Source of the DNA: an uncultured Pseudorhodoferax sp. | GTDB lineage: Bacteria; Pseudomonadota; Gammaproteobacteria; Burkholderiales; Burkholderiaceae | Reading direction: 5' to 3' | Length of the DNA: 5,014 nucleotides | Assembly (NCBI GenBank): GCA_913776795.1 | Contig: CAJYRH010000361.1 | Location: 1 to 5,014 of the forward strand | Shown: positions 1 to 5,014 of the stretch, one piece after another | Layout of the letters: every line of letters starts with the position of its first letter | How positions within the stretch are numbered: position 1 is the first letter of the stretch | Notes under the pieces: model-generated | The model's input: the letters and a program-made list of their open reading frames with translations, nothing else | Told to the model about the DNA's origin: nothing | The model's database searches: none | Program-made: the position numbers and the translations under genes

Positions 1-505
1 CAAGGACAAGGGCACCGGCAAGGAAAACAAGATCACCATCAAGGCGAACTCGGGCCTTTCCGAAGCCGAGATCCAGCAGATGGTGAAGGACGCCGAACTC
101 AACGCGGCCGACGACAAGAAGAAGCTCGAGCTGATCCAGGCCCGCAACCAGGGCGAGGCTTCGGCGCACAGCGTGAAGAAGAGCCTGGCTGAGCATGGCG
201 ACAAGCTCGAAGGCAGCGAGAAGGAAGCCATCGAGACCGCGCTGAAGGCGCTGGACGAAGCGCTCAAGGGCGAGGACAAGGCCGCCATCGACGAGAAGAC
301 CACGGCGCTGATGACCGCCTCGGCCAAGCTCGGCGAGAAGGTCTACGCCGACATGCAGGCCAAGCAGGCGGCCGAAGGCGCAGCGGGCGCGGCCGGTGCA
401 GCGGGTGCGGGCGCCGCACCGGGCGCCGGTGAACAGCAGGCATCGGCCAAGCCCGCGGACGACGACGTCGTCGACGCCGAGGTGAAGGAAGTCAAGAAGG
501 GCTGA
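1..505 (+). CDS. dnaK: Chaperone DnaK (Hsp70), C-terminal part, 5' end outside window
   Basis: This is the last 167 residues of DnaK, the ATP-driven Hsp70 chaperone of the cytosol that binds exposed hydrophobic peptides with DnaJ and GrpE. The reading frame is open from base 2 to the TGA at 503-505. The first visible residues ([14 protein letters not shown]) are the end of the substrate-binding beta domain. They are followed by the helical lid ([16 protein letters not shown], then [13 protein letters not shown] and [14 protein letters not shown]). The tail is a Gly/Ala-rich disordered linker at about nt 365-440, ending in the conserved acidic motif [12 protein letters not shown], as in E. coli DnaK. 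The nucleotide-binding domain lies upstream of the window. dnaJ follows 93 bp downstream on the same strand, the classic arrangement. Heat-shock control would act upstream of the window and cannot be judged here. Identification is secure. Confidence 0.97.
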   Translation, partial: KDKGTGKENKITIKANSGLSEAEIQQMVKDAELNAADDKKKLELIQARNQGEASAHSVKKSLAEHGDKLEGSEKEAIETALKALDEALKGEDKAAIDEKTTALMTASAKLGEKVYADMQAKQAAEGAAGAAGAAGAGAAPGAGEQQASAKPADDDVVDAEVKEVKKG

Positions 506-520
506 TCCAGCCCACCCTTA

Positions 521-557
521 CGCCGCGCCGCAGCCGTACGACAGGCTGCGCGCGGCG
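521..557 (+). terminator. dnaK-dnaJ intergenic hairpin, attenuator-like
   Basis: A long G+C-rich stem starts 15 bases after the dnaK stop. Left arm 521-527 (CGCCGCG) pairs with 551-557 (CGCGGCG), and 529-535 (CGCAGCC) pairs with 544-550 (GGCTGCG). This gives 14 base pairs interrupted only by a bulged C at 528, with an 8-base loop (536-543). It is followed by TTCCCGTTT, which is a poor U-tract, so termination would be partial at best. A plausible role is to reduce read-through into dnaJ, or to protect the 3' end of dnaK mRNA after processing; either would give more DnaK than DnaJ. The stem is seen directly; the role is inferred. Confidence 0.5.
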
Positions 558-598
558 TTCCCGTTTGACCGAGCGCGCACAGCCGACCCGAACGAACC

Positions 599-1747
599 AT
601 GTCCAAACGCGATTACTACGAAGTCCTCGGGGTGCCCAAGAACGCCTCGGAAGACGAGATCAAGAAGGCCTATCGCAAGTTGGCGATGAAGCACCACCCG
701 GACCGCAACCAGGGTGACAGCGCCAAGACGGCCGAAGAAAAGTTCAAGGAGGCGAAAGAGGCCTACGAGATGCTGACCGACGGTCAGAAGCGGGCTGCCT
801 ACGACCAGTTCGGCCATGCCGGCGTGGACCCCAACATGCGCGGCCCCGGTGGCGCCGGCGCTGAAGGCTTCGGCGGCTTCGCCGAGGCGTTCGGCGACAT
901 CTTCGGCGACATGTTCGGCCAGCAGCGCGGGCGCGGCGGCGCCGGCGGTGGCCGCCAGGTGTTCCGGGGCAGCGACCTCTCCTACGCCATGGAGATCACG
1001 CTCGAGGAGGCCGCCCGCGGCAAGGACGCGCAGATCCGCATTCCGAGCTGGGAAGCCTGCGACACCTGCCATGGCAGCGGCGCCAAGCCCGGCACCCAAC
1101 CCAAGACCTGCACCACCTGCAACGGCCAGGGCGCGGTGCAGATGCGCCAGGGCTTCTTCAGCGTGCAGCAGACCTGCCCGACCTGCCGCGGCACCGGCAA
1201 GATCATCCCCGAGCCCTGCAGCGCCTGCCAGGGTCAGGGCAAGATCAAGAAGCAGAAGACGCTGGAGGTGAAGATTCCCGCCGGCATCGACGACGGCATG
1301 CGCATCCGCTCGGTCGGCAACGGCGAGCCCGGGTCCAACGGCGGCCCGCCGGGCGACCTGTACATCGAGATGCGCATCAAAAAGCACGACATCTTCGAGC
1401 GCGATGGCGGCGACCTGCATTGCACGGTGCCAGTCAGCTTCATCACGGCGGCGCTGGGTGGCGAGATCGAGGTGCCCACGCTGTCGGGCAAGGCGGCCAT
1501 CGACATCCCCGAAGGCACGCAGGCCGGCAAGCAGTTCCGGCTGCGCGGCAAGGGCATCAAGGGCGTGCGCGACAGCTATCCCGGCGATCTGTACTGCCAT
1601 ATCGCGGTGGAGACGCCGGTCAAGCTGACAGAGCACCAGCGCAAGCTGCTGCGCGAGCTCGAAGACTCGCTGCGCAAGGGCGGCGGCAAGCATTCGCCGA
1701 GCGGCGACAGCTGGACGGACCGGCTGAAGAAGTTCTTCAGCGCCTGA
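599..1747 (+). CDS. dnaJ: Chaperone protein DnaJ (Hsp40 co-chaperone)
   Basis: Complete type I DnaJ of 382 residues (E. coli DnaJ is 376). It delivers unfolded clients to DnaK and stimulates DnaK ATP hydrolysis in the cytosol. The J domain occupies about residues 1-70 and carries the HPD motif at 33-35. A Gly/Phe-rich linker follows (about 75-125, with repeats such as GFGGF and GDIFGDMFG). The zinc-binding region has four CxxCxGxG repeats, beginning at Cys154, Cys171, Cys193 and Cys207 ([32 protein letters not shown]), which bind two zinc ions in this family. The C-terminal substrate-binding and dimerisation region runs from about 220 to 350. The ATG at 599 is chosen because [12 protein letters not shown] is the canonical N-terminus. 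No Shine-Dalgarno sequence is seen in the 20 bases before it. It probably shares a transcript with dnaK. All key residues are present. Confidence 0.98.
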   Translation: MSKRDYYEVLGVPKNASEDEIKKAYRKLAMKHHPDRNQGDSAKTAEEKFKEAKEAYEMLTDGQKRAAYDQFGHAGVDPNMRGPGGAGAEGFGGFAEAFGDIFGDMFGQQRGRGGAGGGRQVFRGSDLSYAMEITLEEAARGKDAQIRIPSWEACDTCHGSGAKPGTQPKTCTTCNGQGAVQMRQGFFSVQQTCPTCRGTGKIIPEPCSACQGQGKIKKQKTLEVKIPAGIDDGMRIRSVGNGEPGSNGGPPGDLYIEMRIKKHDIFERDGGDLHCTVPVSFITAALGGEIEVPTLSGKAAIDIPEGTQAGKQFRLRGKGIKGVRDSYPGDLYCHIAVETPVKLTEHQRKLLRELEDSLRKGGGKHSPSGDSWTDRLKKFFSA

Positions 1748-1757
1748 CCCTCCAGTG

Positions 1758-1790
1758 CGACAACGCGGGCTTCGGCCCGCGTCGTCGTTT
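1758..1790 (+). terminator. Terminator hairpin after dnaJ, UUCG tetraloop
   Basis: Ten bases after the dnaJ stop, 1758-1770 (CGACAACGCGGGC) pairs with 1775-1787 (GCCCGCGTCGTCG) over 13 positions with one A-C mismatch. The loop is TTCG closed by C-G, the exceptionally stable UUCG tetraloop. Three T residues (1788-1790) follow. This is a likely Rho-independent terminator of the dnaK-dnaJ unit, although the U-tract is short. It lies in the 61-bp gap between convergent genes. On the minus strand the same stem begins about 20 bases after the radical SAM stop codon, but no U-run follows it in that direction, so service to both genes is possible but less supported. Confidence 0.75.
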
Positions 1791-1808
1791 GGGACGCAGA
1801 TCCGGGGC

Positions 1809-2900
1809 TTAGAACAGGCTGGCCTGCCCGTCCAGCGACGGTCGACGGAACAGGCGCAGGTCTGCGGCTTCGCGCTCGCGGTTGAAACCCAGCCTGGCAC
1901 AGGCCTTCTCGAAGCGCTGGCCGATCAGTTCGGCCCAGATGCCGCTGCCCTTCATGCGCGTGCCGAAGTCGCTGTCGTAGTCCTTGCCGCCGCACATCTC
2001 CTGCACGCGCGCCATCACGCGCTCGGCCCGGTCGGGCAGGTGCAGCGCCAGCCACTCGCGGAACAGCGGCGCCACCTCCCAGGGCAGGCGCAGCACGGTG
2101 TAGAAGGCGCTGCGCGCGCCGGCGTCCCAGGCCGCCGCCAGCACCTGCTCCATGTCTTCGGTGACGAACGGGATCTGCGGCGCCACGCTCACGCCCACCG
2201 GGACGCCTGCATCGACCAGCGTGCGGATGGTGCGCAACCGGCGCTGCGGTGAGGCCGCCCGTGGTTCCAGCGTGCGCGCGATGCGCTGGTCCAGCGTGGT
2301 GATGGTCACGTACACGGCGGCCAGCCGCCGTGCGGCCATCGGTGCGAGCAGGTCCAGGTCGCGCTCCACGCCGCTGGATTTCGTGATGAGCGAGAACGCA
2401 TGCTGCGCCTCGTGCAGCACCTCGACGAGCCCACGTGTCAGGCGCAGTTCGCGCTCCACCGGCTGGTAGCAGTCGGTCGCCACGCCGATCACCAGCCCCT
2501 GCGGCAGGTAACGCGGCCGCGCGAGCTCGGCGCGCAGCAGTTGCGCGATGTTGCGCTTGGCAACGATCCGGGTCTCGAAGTCCAGGCCCGGCGACATGTT
2601 GAGGTAGCTGTGGGTCGGCCGCGCGAAACAATAGATGCATCCGTGCTCGCACCCGCGGTAGGGGTTGACCGACTGCTCGAAGTAGATGTCGGGCGACTGC
2701 TGCTGCACGATGGCGCTCTTGGCATCCTCGAAGATGACCTCGGTCTGCATGGGCGCATTGGCCTGCCAGTCGTCCTGCTGCAGGGTGCCCCAACCATCGT
2801 CGAAGGCACCGCGCGCGTCCTTGGAAAAGCGGTGTGCGATCCGCGTGGCAGCACCGCGGCCCTTGAACGCGGCAATAGGGACGGAGGTCTCGGTGGCCAT
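1809..2900 (-). CDS. PA0069-family radical SAM protein (SplB-like)
   Basis: A 363-residue protein that I recognise as the PA0069 family of radical SAM proteins, related to spore photoproduct lyase (SplB, COG1533). The reaction of this family is, to my knowledge, not established. The radical SAM [4Fe-4S] motif CX3CX2C is seen at Cys84, Cys88 and Cys91 (NPYRGCEHGCIYCFARPTH); these Cys would hold the cluster that cleaves S-adenosylmethionine. Other visible family-like blocks are TDCYQPVE at about 142-149, TITTLD at about 199-204, SVAPQIPFVTED at about 238-249 and GGKDYDSDFGTRMKGSG at about 304-320. An extra Cys at 303 precedes the last block. No signal peptide or membrane helix is apparent, so it is probably cytosolic. 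The ATG at 2898-2900 is the only plausible start, because an in-frame TGA lies a few codons upstream on the minus strand. It is a single-gene unit convergent with dnaJ. A LexA-type box overlaps its promoter, which suggests SOS induction and hints at a DNA-damage role. The family call is firm; the function is not. Confidence 0.93.
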   Translation of the reverse strand: MATETSVPIAAFKGRGAATRIAHRFSKDARGAFDDGWGTLQQDDWQANAPMQTEVIFEDAKSAIVQQQSPDIYFEQSVNPYRGCEHGCIYCFARPTHSYLNMSPGLDFETRIVAKRNIAQLLRAELARPRYLPQGLVIGVATDCYQPVERELRLTRGLVEVLHEAQHAFSLITKSSGVERDLDLLAPMAARRLAAVYVTITTLDQRIARTLEPRAASPQRRLRTIRTLVDAGVPVGVSVAPQIPFVTEDMEQVLAAAWDAGARSAFYTVLRLPWEVAPLFREWLALHLPDRAERVMARVQEMCGGKDYDSDFGTRMKGSGIWAELIGQRFEKACARLGFNREREAADLRLFRRPSLDGQASLF

Positions 2901-2908
2901 GTCTCGAA

Positions 2909-2928
2909 TACTGTTGATTCAACCAGTA
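2909..2928 (-). promoter_or_regulatory. LexA (SOS) box upstream of the radical SAM gene
   Basis: The plus strand reads TACTGTTGATTCAACCAGTA. It matches the gammaproteobacterial/betaproteobacterial LexA consensus TACTG-N10-CAGTA at all ten outer positions. In the CTGT-N8-ACAG form it has one mismatch (CCAG in place of ACAG on the plus strand). The symmetry extends one base further on each side (A2908, T2929). It lies 8 bases from the start codon and overlaps the predicted -10 element and start point, the usual position for LexA repression. A second, off-centre palindrome (GTTGATTCAAC, 2913-2923) is nested inside it. Binding is inferred from the match. Confidence 0.8.
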
Positions 2929-2953
2929 TATGCAGCATCCCAACCTGCAGCAA
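2925..2953 (-). promoter_or_regulatory. Sigma-70 promoter of the radical SAM gene
   Basis: On the minus strand, TTGCTG (plus 2948-2953) is followed by a 17-base spacer and TATACT (plus 2925-2930). The -10 matches TATAAT at five of six bases; the -35 keeps only TTG. Transcription would start near 2918, giving a leader of about 18 bases. The LexA box covers the -10 and the start point. No strong ribosome binding site is visible: only GAG, three bases from the ATG and too close to be optimal. Confidence 0.6.
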
Positions 2954-3071
2954 GGCGCACCGACCAGACGGCCCGCGGCGCGCGCCCGAACATTCGGCCG
3001 GCCTGGCAGCGAGCCCCACCCGCCTGCGTGGCGGGAGCGCAGCCGGGCAGTATCAACTCGGGATCAGAAGC

Positions 3072-3095
3072 GAGGCCCAGCGCATGCGCGGCCTC
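3072..3095. repeat. Inverted repeat / small hairpin in the divergent spacer
   Basis: GAGGCC (3072-3077) pairs with GGCCTC (3090-3095). Inside, after a 2-base bulge (CA, 3078-3079), the 10-bp palindrome GCGCATGCGC (3080-3089) continues the stem with a CATG loop. The total is nine pairs. There is no T-run on either side, so it is not an obvious terminator. It could be an operator or a leader structure, or chance in G+C-rich DNA. Confidence 0.35.
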
Positions 3096-3240
3096 CGGCG
3101 CACCATGCCGAGGACGGATGGGCGACGGCGGCCACGACGACCCTTGGCGCGCACAGCCTGACCCGAAGCTGACCGTTGCACACGCAGCAAAAAGCCTGCG
3201 CGAAGAGGGAATCACCAAAGGGAAGGCGCTCGCCCATCGA

Positions 3241-3246
3241 TAAAAT
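3241..3246 (+). promoter_or_regulatory. Possible -10 element just before mrpA
   Basis: TAAAAT, in the AT-rich patch GATAAAATTC, matches TATAAT at five of six bases and stands out in the G+C-rich surroundings. The expected start point is about 3252-3253, only two or three bases before the ATG at 3255, so the mRNA would be leaderless or nearly so. No good -35 is found at the right distance (AAGGGA at 3218-3223), which keeps confidence low. Confidence 0.4.
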
Positions 3247-3247
3247 T

Positions 3248-3257
3248 CATCGCGATG
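3248..3257. repeat. Perfect 10-bp palindrome across the mrpA start codon
   Basis: CATCGCGATG is a perfect palindrome whose last three bases are the mrpA ATG. It sits at the expected transcription start and could be half of an operator or simply chance. A similar ATCGAT lies 12 bases upstream (3236-3241). Confidence 0.3.
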
Positions 3258-5014
3258 TCCCTGGCACTGCTCGTCCTCGTTCCCTTTCTCGGCAGTGTCC
3301 TCGCGATGTTCATGCCCTCGTACGCCCGCAACCGCGAGGCGACGCTGGCAGGCCTGGTGGCACTGGGTTGCGCGGTCCACCTTGGCATGCAGTTCCCGCA
3401 GGTCACCGGCGGCAACGTGCTGCGCGAGGAATACCTCTGGCTGCCCACGCTGGGCGTGAACCTGGTGTTCCGCCTGGACGGCTTCGCCTGGCTGTTCGGC
3501 ATGCTGGTCACGGGCATCGGCACATTGGTCGTTCTGTACGCGCGCTACTACCTGTCGGCGTCTGACCCGGTGCCCCGTTTCTTCTCGTTCTTCCTGGCCT
3601 TCATGGGTTCCATGATGGGTGTGGTGCTGTCGGGCAACCTCGTGCAGATGGTGCTGTTCTGGGAGCTCACGAGCCTGTTCTCGTTCCTCCTGATCGGCTA
3701 CTGGCACCACCGCAAGGATGCGCGCCGCGGCGCGCGCATGGCGCTCACGGTCACGGGCGCCGGCGGCCTGTGCCTGTTCGCCGGCGTGCTGCTGCTCGGC
3801 CGCATCGCGGGCAGCTACGACCTGGACGCCGTGCTCGCCGCCGGCGCGCAGATCAAATCCCACGCGCTCTACCCGGCCGCGCTGGTGCTGGTGCTGCTGG
3901 GCGCCTTCACCAAGAGTGCGCAGTTTCCCTTCCACTTCTGGCTCCCACGGGCCATGGCCGCGCCCACGCCGATCTCTGCCTACCTGCACTCGGCCACCAT
4001 GGTCAAGCTCGGCGTGTTCCTGCTCGCCCGGCTGTGGCCGGCGCTGGCCGGTACCGAGCAATGGTTCTGGCTGGTCGGCGGCGCCGGCGCGATCACCCTG
4101 CTGCTGGGCGCCTATGTGGCGATGTTCCAGAACGACCTCAAGGGATTGCTGGCCTATTCCACGATCTCGCACCTGGGCCTCATCACGCTGCTGCTGGGCA
4201 TGAACAGCCCCATGGCCACCGTGGCTGCGGTCTTCCACATCATGAACCACGCGACCTTCAAGGCCTCGTTGTTCATGGCCGCCGGCATCATCGACCACGA
4301 GTCCGGCACCCGTGACATCCGCAAGCTCTCGGGCCTGGCCCGGCTCATGCCCATCACCGGGATGCTGGCCATCATCGCCAGCGCCTCGATGGCCGGCGTG
4401 CCGCTGCTCAACGGCTTCCTGTCCAAGGAGATGTTCTTCGCCGAGACCGTGTTCCTGCAGTCCACACCCTGGGTCGACCGCGCCCTGCCGGTGCTGGCCA
4501 CGGTGGCCGGGCTGTTCAGCGTGGCCTATTCGGCACGATTCGTGTTCGACGTGTTCTTCGGCCCCTCGTGCGTCGGCGCCGTGCCCAAGCCGCCGCACGA
4601 GCCACCCCACTGGATGCGCGTGCCGGTCGAGCTGCTGGTGCTGGCCTGCCTGGTCGTGGGCGTGGCGCCCGAATGGTCGGTCGGCCCCTTGCTGGCTGCC
4701 GCCGCGGCACCGGTGGTCGGCGGGCCGCTGCCGGAGTACAGCCTGGCGGTCTGGCACGGCCTGAACCTGCCGCTGGCCATGAGCTTCGTCGCGCTGGCGG
4801 GCGGCGCCGTGCTGTACCTCGTGCAACGGCGCCAGCGCGGCATGGGGCGCCTGCGCCGCACGCCGGTGCTGCACCACCTGGACGGCCAGCGCGTGTTCGA
4901 GAACCTGCTGGCCCGTGCGTCGCAGGCCGGCCGGCTCAGCCGCCGCCTGCTGGCCACCAGCCGGATGCAGACGCAGCTGCTGCTGCTGGTCTGCGTGGCC
5001 CTGGCCGGCGCGGG
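3255..5014 (+). CDS. mrpA: Na+(K+)/H+ antiporter subunit A (MrpA/MnhA/PhaA), N-terminal part
   Basis: The first 586 residues of MrpA; the gene runs off the window without a stop. MrpA is the large inner-membrane subunit of the Mrp antiporter, which exchanges Na+ or K+ for protons, and it resembles NuoL of complex I. The start MSLALLVLVPFLGSVLAMF opens directly with the first membrane helix. About 14 hydrophobic segments appear in the NuoL-like part. Key residues are present: Glu137 in LFWELTS, Lys220 in FTKSAQFPFHFWLP, His245 and Lys251 in AYLHSATMVK, Lys296 in DLKGLLAYSTISHLG, Lys336 in NHATFKASLF and Lys391 in NGFLSKE. By context Glu137, Lys220 and Lys391 correspond to the NuoL proton-channel Glu/Lys residues. 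The HATFKASLF and long post-channel region (KPPHEPPHW, then a charged segment around 525-575) favour MrpA over NuoL. MrpA proteins of proteobacteria are often over 900 residues because MrpB is fused; that part and mrpC-G would lie downstream. No Shine-Dalgarno sequence is visible. Confidence 0.93.
   Translation, partial: MSLALLVLVPFLGSVLAMFMPSYARNREATLAGLVALGCAVHLGMQFPQVTGGNVLREEYLWLPTLGVNLVFRLDGFAWLFGMLVTGIGTLVVLYARYYLSASDPVPRFFSFFLAFMGSMMGVVLSGNLVQMVLFWELTSLFSFLLIGYWHHRKDARRGARMALTVTGAGGLCLFAGVLLLGRIAGSYDLDAVLAAGAQIKSHALYPAALVLVLLGAFTKSAQFPFHFWLPRAMAAPTPISAYLHSATMVKLGVFLLARLWPALAGTEQWFWLVGGAGAITLLLGAYVAMFQNDLKGLLAYSTISHLGLITLLLGMNSPMATVAAVFHIMNHATFKASLFMAAGIIDHESGTRDIRKLSGLARLMPITGMLAIIASASMAGVPLLNGFLSKEMFFAETVFLQSTPWVDRALPVLATVAGLFSVAYSARFVFDVFFGPSCVGAVPKPPHEPPHWMRVPVELLVLACLVVGVAPEWSVGPLLAAAAAPVVGGPLPEYSLAVWHGLNLPLAMSFVALAGGAVLYLVQRRQRGMGRLRRTPVLHHLDGQRVFENLLARASQAGRLSRRLLATSRMQTQLLLLVCVALAGA

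Larger units (their letters stand above)
2901..3254. other. Divergent intergenic region between the radical SAM gene and mrpA
   Basis: A 354-bp stretch between divergent genes. The left end holds the LexA box and the radical SAM promoter. The right end holds a -10-like element and a palindrome at the mrpA start. The middle (about 2955-3235) has no convincing gene: the short open frames there lack ribosome sites, and their translations are Arg/Ala/Pro-rich, as expected of random high-GC frames. It contains small inverted repeats, including 3019-3024 with 3030-3035 (CCCGCC/GGCGGG, loop TGCGT), the 8-bp palindrome GGCCGGCC at 2996-3003 and the hairpin at 3072-3095. I see no tRNA or recognisable riboswitch. 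Confidence 0.7.

Noticed and set aside
365..440. GCG/GGC-rich repeat in dnaK as a possible tandem repeat element
   Set aside because: It encodes the normal Gly/Ala-rich disordered linker near the DnaK C-terminus and is in frame with the conserved acidic tail.
565..570. TTGACC as a -35 element for a separate dnaJ promoter
   Set aside because: It matches -35 at five of six bases, but 17 bases downstream the sequence is CCGAAC, with no TATAAT-like element before the dnaJ start.
518..1900. A 460-residue open frame on the minus strand opposite dnaJ
   Set aside because: Its Ala/Leu/Arg/Gly-rich composition and complete overlap with the secure dnaJ gene mark it as a shadow.
1576..2943. A 455-residue minus-strand frame overlapping the radical SAM gene
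   Set aside because: It is out of frame with the CX3CX2C-containing protein, has low-complexity Arg/Ala content, and runs across the dnaJ 3' end and the terminator.
2930..3172. An 80-residue plus-strand frame in the divergent spacer
   Set aside because: It has no ribosome binding site and a random Arg/Pro/Ala-rich composition, and it begins inside the -10/-35 region of the minus-strand promoter.
3183..3200. CGCAG...CTGCG around an A-run as a terminator or hairpin
   Set aside because: It has only five stable pairs, and the A-run is inside the loop rather than after the stem; no upstream gene ends there.
2919..4877. A 652-residue open frame on the minus strand opposite mrpA
   Set aside because: Its translation is rich in His, Gln, Arg, Glu and Gly without domains, typical of an antisense shadow of a high-GC membrane protein gene. 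The plus-strand frame has clear MrpA motifs.

Overview
The window is about two thirds G+C by eye, with tightly packed genes and strong G/C preference at third codon positions. It looks like a chromosomal segment of a Gram-negative proteobacterium. The DnaK and DnaJ sequences, the PA0069-type radical SAM protein and a long MrpA-type antiporter subunit fit a betaproteobacterium of the Burkholderiales (Comamonadaceae-like) best. That placement is inference from protein flavour, not from a search.

Layout: (1) positions 1-505 hold the 3' end of dnaK. (2) A strong hairpin at 521-557 sits in the 93-bp gap before dnaJ. (3) dnaJ is complete at 599-1747 and is followed by a UUCG-tetraloop hairpin that probably ends the chaperone operon. 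(4) A convergent minus-strand gene at 1809-2900 encodes a PA0069-family (SplB-like) radical SAM protein. (5) A divergent intergenic region at 2901-3254 contains a well-matched LexA/SOS box overlapping a promoter for the radical SAM gene. At its other end a -10-like element lies almost against the start codon of the next gene. (6) From 3255 to the window edge runs the 5' part of mrpA (mnhA/phaA), subunit A of a multisubunit Na+(K+)/H+ antiporter. It is open to the end because the window cuts it at residue 586.

Function: DnaK and DnaJ are partners in the Hsp70 protein-folding cycle. The radical SAM gene is a separate single-gene unit that appears to be under SOS (DNA damage) control. The antiporter gene is the first visible gene of a presumed mrp operon for cation and pH homeostasis. 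None of the three visible start codons has a good Shine-Dalgarno sequence.

I saw no tRNA, rRNA, CRISPR array, insertion sequence or phage gene. The most noteworthy signal is the LexA box in front of the poorly characterised radical SAM gene.
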